64,000 nt of DNA from CBDCWQ01 sp965223435 (GTDB taxonomy: Bacteria > Myxococcota > Kuafuiibacteriia > Kuafuiibacteriales > Kuafuiibacteriaceae). Below are positions 45,793-55,996 of the stretch, in pieces (the first letter of the stretch is position 1; each line of letters opens with the position of its first letter). The stretch is taken from the NCBI GenBank assembly GCA_965223435.1, contig CBDCWQ010000019.1, forward strand, positions 744,001-808,000, written 5' to 3'. The translations under genes were made by a program, and so were the position numbers. Below the pieces are notes generated by a model. The model ran no database searches. It was given only the letters and a program-made list of their open reading frames with translations, and was not told the DNA's origin.

Positions 45793-46344
45793 CTACTCTG
45801 TCAAGAGTGCATCATGCGTGGGAGGGGCCTGTAGATAAGCATCATGACAACGCACGCAGGTTTCAGTGATCTTCCCGTACGACCGACCAAGCGCTTGAAT
45901 GTCCTTGTTCTTCGCTGCAACGAGGAGCTTCTTCGTACGGTCTACAAGTTCATCTTGGAGATCAAAGAATATCGGTGGGATACGGTTGTTCAGCACGGAG
46001 GCGTCGCCGGTATGAATGCGACTGAGCCTGGGGCCCTCGACGATGCTCATGCCGGCGGACAGCGCGCTATCGTAGTCGAGAAACAGGACCGACCACAGTA
46101 GGTCGTTCATGCTGTCACCGTGTTGAGTCATCCTATTTCTTAAAATTCGACGTACCTCAAAGGGAAGATGTTCTGGATCCAAGCTGCGACGAACGCCTCG
46201 CTCGTGGCGTGCTTGGGTGTGAGAAGCGCTGACCGCTTGGTCCGCTGCGCAGCCTAGGCTGCTAAAACCTACAAAACCAGCACAAAGCATAAAATGGTAT
46301 CTGCACAAACGCATGACTGCCAATACCACGGCGGTCTTTCGCAC
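45793..46344 (-). CDS. Cytochrome c'/c556-like monoheme protein
   Basis: A 183-aa exported protein. An N-terminal signal (FMLCAGFVGFSSLGC) may be a lipoprotein signal. The mature part is helical, and a single heme-binding CVRCH lies near the C-terminus (about residues 166-170), as in the four-helix cytochrome c'/c556 family. GTG 46344 is the furthest start and ATG 46314 the alternative; neither has a strong ribosome binding site. Electron transfer or gas binding in the periplasm is the family expectation. It is not obviously co-transcribed with its neighbours. Confidence 0.75.
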   Translation of the reverse strand: MRKTAVVLAVMRLCRYHFMLCAGFVGFSSLGCAADQAVSASHTQARHERGVRRSLDPEHLPFEVRRILRNRMTQHGDSMNDLLWSVLFLDYDSALSAGMSIVEGPRLSRIHTGDASVLNNRIPPIFFDLQDELVDRTKKLLVAAKNKDIQALGRSYGKITETCVRCHDAYLQAPPTHDALLTE

Positions 46345-46868
46345 ACGAGCCCCGCTTTGTCGGAACCATAACCAAATTTCGAGGATGCCGGTGCCGCGGC
46401 CATGCGCGCACTAGAAACCGGCCATGAGAACAGAATCTTCACGGCTTATCGATCAGACATGGTACGCAACCACCGCCGAAAAGTCGCTGGACGGGCACGA
46501 GGCTTTCTTATAAGAAGTGTAATGGTTTCCGGTGGTTCGTCAGCACCAGATAGGGTTTGGAACCGTGGGCACGATGTGCAGAATTCGGTGCGCGAAACCA
46601 CTCGAATGGTTTCCAGCGTTCAGGGGCATCGACTCCGCAGGTGTACACCATCAGGTGAATGGACGAATGTCGACGCCCAGAGTTGGTGGCAGCGCCACCA
46701 ACCGGCACTCTGCAGGCAAAGAAAGGCCCCACAGAGCGCCGGGAACGTTCCGCTGGCCGTCGCGGGCTCACTGTCTCGCTATGAGAAGAAAGTGTACGTT
46801 GCTCCTGCCAACCACGATCCCCTTGCAGCGCTAACTCGACAAGTTTTTCGGATGCGAATTCGGACAAC
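46345..46868. other. 524-bp region downstream of the RHS gene, no supported gene
   Basis: An overlapping minus-strand frame (46508-46918) is Ser/Arg-rich, has no ribosome binding site and no family resemblance. This is where an immunity gene for the RHS tip would be expected, but none is convincing. Confidence 0.45.
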
Positions 46869-49800
46869 CTATGGCTTAAACAACACCTGAGGTGCCCCGC
46901 GAACGGCAGCACCGCCACCGAAATGAGTGTGCGGACTCACTTCGCCGCCAATAAAGACCAGCGGCGCGGCGAGAACAGAGCCCACTAAGCGATAAGGATT
47001 AAAAGCCGGAAACAACGCATTGTAGCCGGTCAGATTTGGAATCATGTCCCATGGATGGGCCGTGAATGCGCGATAGGGCAAGCTAACGCCCATGGTCTTG
47101 AAGAGCGCGCTCGTTGAGGCCCAATTGACCGCAGCCCCGTCGAAGGTGACCTTGAGTCCTGCCAAGTCCTGGCCAAGCCGGTGGTTCATCACCAACGCGT
47201 TTCGGGTAATGATCCCACCTTGGCTATGGGCGTAGATGTGAGAGTTCGTGAGGTCGAACTGGTTTAGTATTCTCGCCGTACTTTCGGAAATCGGCGTGCT
47301 ACCGGTGAGTTTTCCGAGAACAGATTCGATGGTGTCCATGTTCGAACTGACTGTCGGATTGTGAATCAGATAGAAGTCGTCGGATGGCACGCGCTCCAAG
47401 GCAAGCTCAAAAGCTTTTTGCAATTCGTTTGACTGGCCATTAACAAAAATCTTGCCACTTTTACCGCGAATCTCTGAGAAGCTCAGCGGGGTCTTATCCA
47501 GCTGCCTTCCCCTGACACGGTATATTTCCGCCTGCATCTTGTCGAGCGGTGTGAACTTCTCGTAGATCCACTTGACCAGAGCCGCCTGAATACCTGCTAA
47601 AACCCCCGATACCACCGACCCGGTAAGGCCTGCTTTCAAAGCCGCCTTGAGTCCTTGACCGCTGGCAAGGGCCCCGGTAAACCCGCTAGCAAAACCGGAA
47701 ACGGCACCCACAAATACCGCAGTCGATACTGCACCCCAACTCAAAGGCGCAATCGCCAATGCCCAACCCCCAGTCACGAAACCGGCGATGGCCCCCAGGA
47801 TGATGGCTCCATAGCGCTTAAAAAATCGCCCAATGGCTCGCGCCGTTCGCTTGAAGAATTTTCTGATTCTCTTCCAGATCTGGCCACTCGGATCAACATT
47901 CACCAACGGATTGTTGAGAACATATGAATAGCGATTATGGGCCTGAAGATTGAAGCCCCCTTTTACGATAGGATCAGGACTCAAGAACCTCCCAATGATC
48001 GGGTCGTAGATACGTCCATTCATGTGAATCAGCTTGGATCTGTCGAGCATTTCATGACCAGTAAATCCTCGGTCATTGAGCCCATAGTCTGGCCACTGAC
48101 TCATTGATGCGTACCCCTGCACCGGCGCCCCCCACGGATCATACGTGTACCGTTGTAGCGTACGGCCTACATCGTTTGTTCGAACAACCAAGGATCCGAG
48201 GTGGTCGTTGTGGTGGTATGTTCTCTGCCCCACATGGGGCTGCGTGATCGCAATGGTGCCCAAGGTACTTGCTTCGGGACCAGCGATTCGTAAAACGTAG
48301 GCTCCATGGGTCCACTCTGCGCTGCACTGGACTGTTATGCCTGGAATCGCGGTGCAGCGCTCTCCGTGAACATCCGTTTTTTCGAGATCTTGAAACCAGT
48401 AGTATCTCTCCTTTAGGCGACGAGTCCACTGGTTGTCTTCATGAGGCGAACCAATATTGTCGATCAACGCGTTCCCAAGGACCACAAAGTCCGTAATCGT
48501 AATAAACTCAGCGTCTGGCTGTGCTCGTTTCAGATCTGCCGCGAGATCACGGACCACAGTTTGCCGATTGATCGCATACCCATCAAGCTTGAACGTGAGT
48601 TTTTCTCCAGGACCAAGGTTCTCTGCCCCCCAGCCATACTCGAGAAATCGCGTCCCCTTTGTAGTCTCAACCGTCACCACAACCTTCGGTGAGAAAACGC
48701 CACTGGATGGTTTTTGAAGATCGAACTGCAACACCGAGCTCGGTCCAAACTCCCAGTCTGACTCCACCGTGTTTGCGAGGCGGCACCCGCTAATTCGATC
48801 CGCCGTCACACTGTACTCCCGGTTTTCTACCCCACCTACAATCGCTACGTGGCATGGTTCATCATTGTCGACACGCCTCCACCGCGTAACGCTTCCATCT
48901 TCAGCGTCCGCATACATATCCAGTCCCGTAGTCGAGGCTTCACGAGAACTTTGGAAGACCCGGTTTCGCCCTGCATCGTACTCGAAGGAGGTATAGTCGT
49001 TACCCCGAAGCATCAAACTTGGCTTGTCAAAAGAGGACCAAGAAATGCCTGAATCACCCCGCTTCGTCATGTTCCCGTTGGCGTCGTAGCGGTAAGAAAC
49101 AGAGCCAACCTCGCTGACAGCGTTTGGATGCTCCGTATCGTACACAGGCGTATAGGATTGACCGCCAACCGATCGTTCGGTGATGTTTCCGAGCGCGTCA
49201 TATTTTGAGAACCCCTCAGGGTAGTTTGTCAGACGGTTAAGGCGATCATACTGATATTCCTCAACCTTGCCTTTGCTATGCTTAGACCACGCGGTGGTCT
49301 TCTTTGTCATGTTTCCGACAGAACTGTATTCGAGGTCAATTCTGGCGATACGTTGGTCATTGTTCTCGACTTCGATCAGGTCGACAATGCCCTTCGCTTC
49401 GTCGTAACCCTTTGTGGTCAAGGAACCCGCACCATTCAAGTAAGACCGGACGTCCCCTGCTGCTGTGTACTTGGTTTCTGAGAACCAATCCTTGCCATCG
49501 GAGCCCTTGGCAGAGACCAAGAAGCCTCGGTCGTCATAAGTGTACTCGACATCGTAAAGCGAATCGCCACCTGCTTCGTAGCGACGTTCCGTGACGTGGC
49601 CAAAGGTATTGTATTCGTGGAGAACGGATGCCGTTTTTCCTCGAATACTTGAATCCGCTTTCGTAAGCCGTCCCAGCAAGTCGTAGCTATACGTTCGACT
49701 CGGGCGAGACCCAAGATCCAAGCTGGCCACACCCACTTCCTTCATCATCTTGCCCAACGCCGTGGTTCCTTGGAAGCGATCAAAAGTCCACTCCTCGACA

Positions 49801-52800
49801 CCCTCGGGACTTGTTCTTTGGGTCATCCTACCGAGGACATCGTACTTCATCGTGGTTTCTTGATTGCGGGCATCACGTTGAAGTGTCAGTTGCTGATGGA
49901 GATCGTACTCGTACGCGCGGGACCCCAAATTCGGATCAATGAGCGCCGTGCGGTTTCCGACCACATCGTATTCCATACGAGTCACAACGCTCTTGCCAGA
50001 ACCCATGGTCGTACTCTTGGTCAAACGACCACCAGCATCATAATCCAAGATGAGTTTGCCCCCCGCATCATCTTCGACCTCCACAACATTGCCGCGCGGA
50101 TCTGATCTTCGCGTGGTCTTAACCGCCTTCCCGTCCGCATCTACGGTGGTGACCTGCGTATGCCCAGTGTAAAAGTCGGTGGTCACGATATTTCCGAAGT
50201 CGGTCGATCTTGTTACTCGGTCCAAAGCGTCATATTCGAGAGTATCCCACAGCTTCGTGTCCCCCACCTCGCCTTCCACGCTGTTGCTCGCAAAAACGTT
50301 CGACTTGCGGGTCACCCGCCCCATTCGGTCATATTGTGTCACGGAGACACCCCAAGGTTTTTGTCCCGTTCCTGGATTCACTTGCCTCTGACTGGCCGCC
50401 GATATCTCGCGCTCAAGCCGATCGAAATAGCGGATTTGCATCGGAGCCCCGCTCGCAGTGACGGTGGTCTTATACCCACGACCGGAATTGCCTTCTATGA
50501 GGTAGCTCTTCACAACCCTCTCAGACGCATCCAATGCGGGTAGAAGCTCTTTGGTTTTTCTCCCAAAACCATCGTACTCGATTTCTGTCGAGGGAAAATC
50601 CATAGCGAGTGGCGTTGCGGGGCAATTCTTAATACCCCTCTTGTCCAAAGTATTGGCATCGACAATGCGTGTTTCTACGCCGAAGATCTCGCTGTACTCA
50701 CGATACTCGAGATGGCTTAGGGCGTTTTTTGTGCAAATTGGGAAACGGCCCTTCGAGTCGAAGAAGTACTTGCCCTCAAGGCGTTCACCCTGGACTTTTT
50801 GGGTAATATTTCCATACCCATCATAGGAATACTTTGCCTCAATTTCTCGGTCGGTATCCTCATCCCTTGTTTCATATTCGACCCGTCGCTTGCCCCAACC
50901 GGTTGTCACGTACTGGTAACGAATTTTCCGCTCATGGTTATTTCCCGACTTCGTGGAGACCGTCTTCTGCGTGGAGATGCGACCAGGAATCCAGTTCCTC
51001 GCGTCAACGACGTACTCGTAGACGGTGTCGACGGTCTCCGTGCTGTTGTCTCCGAACGTTGTCTTCTGAAACGTTACGTTTCCAAATCGATCTACTCCAG
51101 TCTCCTGGGTCTTGGTGTCCCAAAACGTTCCGTCGAGCTCCCACCGCGTTTCTGTTTGGGTACGCGCAAATGCGTTGTATGTAGTCCCCACGGCGGGCGA
51201 AATATTGGTACAGTCGGTTGGCTGTCCTGCGACCCCGCCCTTGTGAGTCTGGTACGAAGGTGCGTGCTCTTCTAGTCTCACAACGATTCCGTCGATGCTC
51301 GTCTCTTTGCTCTTCAGCATTCCCCGGCAAGGGAACCCTTGAACAAATGTTTCTAGAATAGATAGTCCCCTCCAATCATCAATGGTCCTCATGGACTCGA
51401 AACCCAAAAATCTTTGCTGCGAAACATCAATGACTCCATTGGTATATTCATAACGCAGCACAGCCTTTGTCGCTGATCCGGTATCGTTGCGAACCTCCGA
51501 AACAACAGTAAGTGGAGCATAGAAATTTCGCTGAGGGTATTGAGCCCCTTCACCTTTTTGATAGACATCTGGATCTGTAAGGCGGGCATACGAAATTTCT
51601 GTGCTGCTACCATGTCCGTTTTTTATCGACGTAATCTCTTCTGGCGGTCCGATCTTTGATAGGTACGGTTGGAGCTTCGTATTTGCCGCGATTCGCCCCT
51701 TATCGTCGGTAGTCGCGACCACAAAGTCAGGCACTCCGTTTCTATTGATATCTCCAACGATTTTGATTTCTCGGTTACTCGCCAACGGTATGGCGGGCCG
51801 TTCCTCAAAGATCTCTCCATTGTAAGCATATAGCTTATCTCCAGCGTGAAAGTCTCCCTTTCCGTCGCCGTCGTGGTCGCCGACTGCCCGCACGCGCACC
51901 GGTGCAGTTATCGTTTTCGTCGTCGGCAACCAATCCGCCAACGTGCCGTCCCCCTTCGAGGGGCGGAGGTGAAATTCGGAGAATTTGGTCTTGTCCTGGC
52001 ACCATGTGTCCGAGGCCGATGAATAACCAAGGAGTAGGTCACTCAGTCCGTCTCCGTTAAAATCGGCAATACCAACAGGCCTTGTACCGTGAGGGGGTGA
52101 TACCGTTTCGACTTTCTTGAACAAGAAACCGCGGTAGTCCTGCGCAATGTTCGTATAGGTCTCCAAAGTCACCCATCTTGCGTTGCACAAGTCTCCCGTG
52201 CGCTCAACCACAACGTCTGCTTTACCATCACCGTTGAGCTCCGCGACATAAACCTTCCATGGTTTGTCAAGATTTGTTCCCAGTCCAATGTCGTGGTTCA
52301 CGACTGTCATCTTGACGGCATCCGAGCGAGGTCCTGGAACGGAAGTCACGATACACTTCTGAAGCAACAGATCAATCGCCCCGTCTCCATTGAAGTCACC
52401 CGTGCCACGAAGTTTGGGATCTTCGCGCACACACGGGTGTTGCTGAGGATTCCATGACACCGCCTTTTTTTCGAATTGACCATCGGCGTTTGAGAAATAG
52501 ATGAGCGGGTTCGACTTGCCTCGCCACACGCCTTTGCTACTCATGTACGTCAGCATGAAATCTGTGGAACCATCGCCATCGAAGTCACCGCTCGTAACAA
52601 TCTGTCGCTCATAGCCTGAGTAAGTTTCTGTTGGCAGGGCGAACAAGTCAGTTCTTGCCACATAATTTGCAGACGACAGATACGTATGCAACTTAGTGGC
52701 CGAGTTCTTAATACGACCATATTGATCTACTGGACCAAGAATGAAATCTACTCGTCCATCTCGATCGAAGTCCCCTTGGGCAAGAACCTGAAAACCCTCC

Positions 52801-54182
52801 TCCGTCGGTCCGTCTATGGTGGAGACCGTTTCGAACGTAAGCGGAGTCTTGTCTCCTTCTTTCCACACAAAGGTCGTTGCCGGCAGCGCTGTCAACGTCT
52901 CACCGCTATTGAGACCAGTGACTTCTTGAATGGAAGTGAGCTGGCTGATGCCCGTCAGCTTGCTCCGGCCATAACTCAACCGATACTCACGGACATAGTT
53001 GTCTAGGCCCGTCCGCATCTGAACCTTGCGAATTCTGACAGACTGTTTCCGTGCAATCATGCCCCCTGCATAGAGTACATGGACGTCGGGGCGCGTTTCG
53101 TACAAGAAGTCGACATGGTTATATGGCGAGAGCCCAACGCCAGCGTTACCGGTGTAGTCGATAGATACGAGGAGCGAATCTTGATAGTTGTAGTCGATAA
53201 AATTGCCCGATGCATCTTCAGTTCGATGCATATACCAAGCCAATATTCCCTTGTCGCTGGTGAGTTTGGCATTCTTTTTCTGACCATAGACACGCTTAAT
53301 CTGTTCTCCAGTCGAAACAATAAAGTGCGTGGGTTGCGCGCCTTTCGTTTTTGGACGATACGCACGCACGCGAACTCGACTCTCAACAACCGTACGATAG
53401 ACATCAATGTAGTGGGTCGACTCATCGCTCGAGCTGATTTTGACAAGTCGCTGTCCGTCGAGGTCGTACTGATCGTCACTCGAGAGCGTGATAGGCGATA
53501 TTTTCTGATTGTAGTGCTTCGTAGAGGACGCAACGCTGATCACGGATGGCCCAAGAAGGCTCCAGCCTCTTCCAAGGACACCGTCCGAGCCCCCACTTTG
53601 GTATCCAAGAGCCAGGCTGGGGGCAACACCACCGCTCCCAGGAGGCACACGTAAGCTCAACTTGTAGTTGCTCTGCCCATTTCCGTCTATCGTAAGCTCC
53701 CCGTCAAGCGTTCCAACGGCGATCTTGGTCGGAGCAGGGTCGAGATTGTCTTCGGGATCGGGAAAGGAGTCATGATCCGTATCTGCTGGACATAGATAGC
53801 GCACTTCGTAGTCGAAGCATCTTTTCGCAAATAGTCCGATGTTTCGACACGCCAGTCCCCTCTCCAGCGTGCAGCCCGCTCCTGGTTCGAAGGTCTGCCC
53901 GGTACTCGATGCCGGTTCGTGTGTTTCTCTGACCCGACACTCAATGCGAGTGGGCTGATTACAAGGAATGAGGCCACGATAATCGTGCGAACTGCGCGCT
54001 TCGTATTCTCCGGAACCCTCGGGGTCGGAAACATTCAACCACTCGGTCCATTCTCCGACAATCGCCTCTGAAACATCGTGTTTGTTTTCCATCCCCCCAG
54101 GTTCAACACACGCCATCACCACCAAACACATTGGGAAAATAAACATCGTCGATATTTTAGAAAGTTCATTCCTATGAAACAC
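46869..54182 (-). CDS. RHS-repeat lipoprotein with SpvB/FG-GAP N-terminus and serine-hydrolase-like tip
   Basis: A 2437-aa RHS/YD-repeat protein. GTG 54182 gives a signal peptide with basic residues ending in VMAC; ATG 54146 is an alternative with a poorer signal. After the lipobox comes an SpvB-like domain (GSGGVAPSLALGYQSGG), several FG-GAP/VCBS repeats (DFDGDGSTDFML, DFNGDGAIDLLL, DHDGDGKGDF), many YD repeats (YDRLNRLT, YDYDPWG-like), and the RHS core ending RYSYVLNNPLVNVDPSG near residue 2095. A Gly/Ala-rich hydrophobic segment then leads to a C-terminal domain with IYAHSQGGIITRNALV (nucleophile Ser near 2319), an alpha/beta-hydrolase elbow. In polymorphic toxins this position holds the effector. 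Target and export route are unknown. Confidence 0.9.
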   Translation of the reverse strand: MFHRNELSKISTMFIFPMCLVVMACVEPGGMENKHDVSEAIVGEWTEWLNVSDPEGSGEYEARSSHDYRGLIPCNQPTRIECRVRETHEPASSTGQTFEPGAGCTLERGLACRNIGLFAKRCFDYEVRYLCPADTDHDSFPDPEDNLDPAPTKIAVGTLDGELTIDGNGQSNYKLSLRVPPGSGGVAPSLALGYQSGGSDGVLGRGWSLLGPSVISVASSTKHYNQKISPITLSSDDQYDLDGQRLVKISSSDESTHYIDVYRTVVESRVRVRAYRPKTKGAQPTHFIVSTGEQIKRVYGQKKNAKLTSDKGILAWYMHRTEDASGNFIDYNYQDSLLVSIDYTGNAGVGLSPYNHVDFLYETRPDVHVLYAGGMIARKQSVRIRKVQMRTGLDNYVREYRLSYGRSKLTGISQLTSIQEVTGLNSGETLTALPATTFVWKEGDKTPLTFETVSTIDGPTEEGFQVLAQGDFDRDGRVDFILGPVDQYGRIKNSATKLHTYLSSANYVARTDLFALPTETYSGYERQIVTSGDFDGDGSTDFMLTYMSSKGVWRGKSNPLIYFSNADGQFEKKAVSWNPQQHPCVREDPKLRGTGDFNGDGAIDLLLQKCIVTSVPGPRSDAVKMTVVNHDIGLGTNLDKPWKVYVAELNGDGKADVVVERTGDLCNARWVTLETYTNIAQDYRGFLFKKVETVSPPHGTRPVGIADFNGDGLSDLLLGYSSASDTWCQDKTKFSEFHLRPSKGDGTLADWLPTTKTITAPVRVRAVGDHDGDGKGDFHAGDKLYAYNGEIFEERPAIPLASNREIKIVGDINRNGVPDFVVATTDDKGRIAANTKLQPYLSKIGPPEEITSIKNGHGSSTEISYARLTDPDVYQKGEGAQYPQRNFYAPLTVVSEVRNDTGSATKAVLRYEYTNGVIDVSQQRFLGFESMRTIDDWRGLSILETFVQGFPCRGMLKSKETSIDGIVVRLEEHAPSYQTHKGGVAGQPTDCTNISPAVGTTYNAFARTQTETRWELDGTFWDTKTQETGVDRFGNVTFQKTTFGDNSTETVDTVYEYVVDARNWIPGRISTQKTVSTKSGNNHERKIRYQYVTTGWGKRRVEYETRDEDTDREIEAKYSYDGYGNITQKVQGERLEGKYFFDSKGRFPICTKNALSHLEYREYSEIFGVETRIVDANTLDKRGIKNCPATPLAMDFPSTEIEYDGFGRKTKELLPALDASERVVKSYLIEGNSGRGYKTTVTASGAPMQIRYFDRLEREISAASQRQVNPGTGQKPWGVSVTQYDRMGRVTRKSNVFASNSVEGEVGDTKLWDTLEYDALDRVTRSTDFGNIVTTDFYTGHTQVTTVDADGKAVKTTRRSDPRGNVVEVEDDAGGKLILDYDAGGRLTKSTTMGSGKSVVTRMEYDVVGNRTALIDPNLGSRAYEYDLHQQLTLQRDARNQETTMKYDVLGRMTQRTSPEGVEEWTFDRFQGTTALGKMMKEVGVASLDLGSRPSRTYSYDLLGRLTKADSSIRGKTASVLHEYNTFGHVTERRYEAGGDSLYDVEYTYDDRGFLVSAKGSDGKDWFSETKYTAAGDVRSYLNGAGSLTTKGYDEAKGIVDLIEVENNDQRIARIDLEYSSVGNMTKKTTAWSKHSKGKVEEYQYDRLNRLTNYPEGFSKYDALGNITERSVGGQSYTPVYDTEHPNAVSEVGSVSYRYDANGNMTKRGDSGISWSSFDKPSLMLRGNDYTSFEYDAGRNRVFQSSREASTTGLDMYADAEDGSVTRWRRVDNDEPCHVAIVGGVENREYSVTADRISGCRLANTVESDWEFGPSSVLQFDLQKPSSGVFSPKVVVTVETTKGTRFLEYGWGAENLGPGEKLTFKLDGYAINRQTVVRDLAADLKRAQPDAEFITITDFVVLGNALIDNIGSPHEDNQWTRRLKERYYWFQDLEKTDVHGERCTAIPGITVQCSAEWTHGAYVLRIAGPEASTLGTIAITQPHVGQRTYHHNDHLGSLVVRTNDVGRTLQRYTYDPWGAPVQGYASMSQWPDYGLNDRGFTGHEMLDRSKLIHMNGRIYDPIIGRFLSPDPIVKGGFNLQAHNRYSYVLNNPLVNVDPSGQIWKRIRKFFKRTARAIGRFFKRYGAIILGAIAGFVTGGWALAIAPLSWGAVSTAVFVGAVSGFASGFTGALASGQGLKAALKAGLTGSVVSGVLAGIQAALVKWIYEKFTPLDKMQAEIYRVRGRQLDKTPLSFSEIRGKSGKIFVNGQSNELQKAFELALERVPSDDFYLIHNPTVSSNMDTIESVLGKLTGSTPISESTARILNQFDLTNSHIYAHSQGGIITRNALVMNHRLGQDLAGLKVTFDGAAVNWASTSALFKTMGVSLPYRAFTAHPWDMIPNLTGYNALFPAFNPYRLVGSVLAAPLVFIGGEVSPHTHFGGGAAVRGAPQVLFKP

Positions 54183-54991
54183 TCCAGCACTCCCATGGCT
54201 TCGACACCTAAGCTGCACTGCCAAGTTCGGCAAATACAAAAACGTCGACGCTCTTGTGATTTGGACGCGAGTTGCTTAAAAAAAGATCACCCAAGTCCAA
54301 GCTCATTGACCCACGAGCAATGCATCTTGTCAACCAAACGCGTTCTGGGAGCCATTCATGTGCAATCCCCGTAAAACGCTCTGACAACATACGACGAAGA
54401 CTCTGTTGTCATGGTTGGTTTGAATAACAACAAGCGACAAAGGTAACTTTGTCGCACGCATCACTCTAAGCCCTCCCTCGAAAGACGCATTGGGTTGAAA
54501 CAAGGGCCCGGTCTTCAACCTCCAACGATTCTTGAACTTCGGATTTTCCTAAAGGGAAGAGTCAACCAAATACGCACAAATGAGGAATGATCCCAAATAC
54601 AGTTACAAAGAGGACGCCTGGGGCTATTCTTCCCAAATCCGCGGTCGGGCCGCCATGCAAATTCGACCATCAACCCATCGCCGCATTTTCGCTGTGCGCG
54701 TCCAGAATTCAGCAATGCCCAACCGGCGAACGTCACAATCAATGCAGGAACAGTTTACATCGGATCAACCCAGCTCGACTCGACCGGTCGGTGAGGCTGC
54801 TTGACCACGCATCACATCAAGGAATATCCCTCTGTCGGAACCCTCCACTTCATCGAACCGCCCCGGCATTCCCCGACAACTGCAGAGGAACCGCAGGGTG
54901 TCCGCGAACGTCATGCTTTCATCTGTCGTTGATGTTCGCCCCCGCCCCTGCTTGACTCGCGTGACTCACCACAACCTGACTGGAGGAATCC
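54183..54991. other. 809-bp intergenic region, no supported gene
   Basis: Contains the leftward promoter region of the RHS gene and the rightward promoter of the TRL-like gene. Short frames here show neither coding composition nor family motifs. No RNA gene was recognised. Confidence 0.45.
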
Positions 54992-55324
54992 ATGCGTAAA
55001 CGATTGCAAAAACTTATCCCCCCCCTGGCTTTTGGGCTCGTCGGATGCGCGGCACCGATCTATCCCGTGGGCGCAATCTACAACAATGTCAAAACCCCCT
55101 CCCCTCTGACACAGGTCGAGGCACAAGGCGAAAACAAAGCGGGCCCCAAACAAGGGAAGGCCTGCGCGACCGGTATTCTCGGCCTTGTCGCTTGGGGCGA
55201 CGCCACGGTGGACACCGCCAAAAAGGCTGGCGGAATCACCGATGTGCATACCGTCGAGTGGGACTCGACCGCGGTGCTGGGACCGATCTATTTCAAAGCT
55301 TGCACAATCGTCACCGGAATCTGA
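54992..55324 (+). CDS. TRL-like small lipoprotein
   Basis: A 110-aa lipoprotein. CTGGAGGAATCC precedes the ATG, a strong ribosome binding site, and the signal ends in GLVGC. The mature part has the TRL-family pattern: PVGAIYNNVKTP near the N-terminus, GKACATGILGLVAWGDATVDTAKKAGGI in the middle and an aromatic/hydrophobic end (VLGPIYFKACTIVTG). The role of this family is not established; members are small surface lipoproteins. Monocistronic. Confidence 0.85.
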   Translation: MRKRLQKLIPPLAFGLVGCAAPIYPVGAIYNNVKTPSPLTQVEAQGENKAGPKQGKACATGILGLVAWGDATVDTAKKAGGITDVHTVEWDSTAVLGPIYFKACTIVTGI

Positions 55325-55469
55325 GCGCCCAACCAGCCTCCCCGCTCAACCGAGTTCAGTATGCGCCTGAGATCACCTGTTGTGATCCGCGCAAAACATC
55401 GAACCGCTTCGTCAATGATGAATGCGTGTCTTCGGTCACCTCGAACTCCAGCCCCGCTCTTGGCCGTCG

Positions 55470-55955
55470 TTAGAGGGAACGAACCACGAAGTTGGGGCGT
55501 CCGGTTCGGGGCCTGCACACACCCGCTAGGACTGTAGCCATCTCCTCGACGGTGACGTCTGCCGCCCCCCGACTTCCCCCGCGAACGCTCGCACGCGCGA
55601 TGTCGCTCAAGGACACGACACCCACAAGCTTTTTCTCATCATCGACAACGGGGACTCTCCTTATTTGTTGCTCATCCATCAGGTGCTCGACCTGCTGAAT
55701 AGAATCCTGAGGCCGGCACAAGAACACCTTGTTGGCCATCGCGGTCCGGGTAGGAATCGAATCGAGGGCTCGTCCCTGGGTGTAGGCTGCCATGCAAATG
55801 TCGCGGTCGGTGATCACGCCTATCACCCTGTTCCCATCGTCAACCACCGGGACAAAGCCACAGTCTTGGTCCCACATGACTCCGGCCGGGACACACAGGC
55901 TATCGTAGGCGCGACATGTTTTGACTTCTTCGGTCATGAGCTTTTTGACTTTCAT
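55470..55955 (-). CDS. Two-CBS-domain protein
   Basis: A 161-aa protein made of a tandem CBS pair: MTEEVKTC...GFVPVVDDGNRVIGVITDRDICM and FLCRPQDSIQQVEHLMDEQQIRRVPVVDDEKKLVGVVSLSDIAR. Such pairs bind adenosine nucleotides and act as energy or stress sensors. GAGGG lies upstream of the ATG. It is 41 bp downstream of the Hsp20 gene on the same strand, so co-transcription is likely. Confidence 0.92.
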   Translation of the reverse strand: MKVKKLMTEEVKTCRAYDSLCVPAGVMWDQDCGFVPVVDDGNRVIGVITDRDICMAAYTQGRALDSIPTRTAMANKVFLCRPQDSIQQVEHLMDEQQIRRVPVVDDEKKLVGVVSLSDIARASVRGGSRGAADVTVEEMATVLAGVCRPRTGRPNFVVRSL

Positions 55956-55996
55956 ATCTTTTCCCTCTGCGAAATGCGGTACCCAAAGAAGAGAAT

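Noticed and set aside
46508..46918. Minus-strand frame as RHS immunity gene
   Set aside because: Overlaps the RHS stop, is Ser/Arg-rich, lacks a ribosome binding site and shows no family pattern.
53079..53654. 191-codon plus-strand frame within the RHS gene
   Set aside because: Antisense to the well-supported RHS/SpvB region; no start signal.
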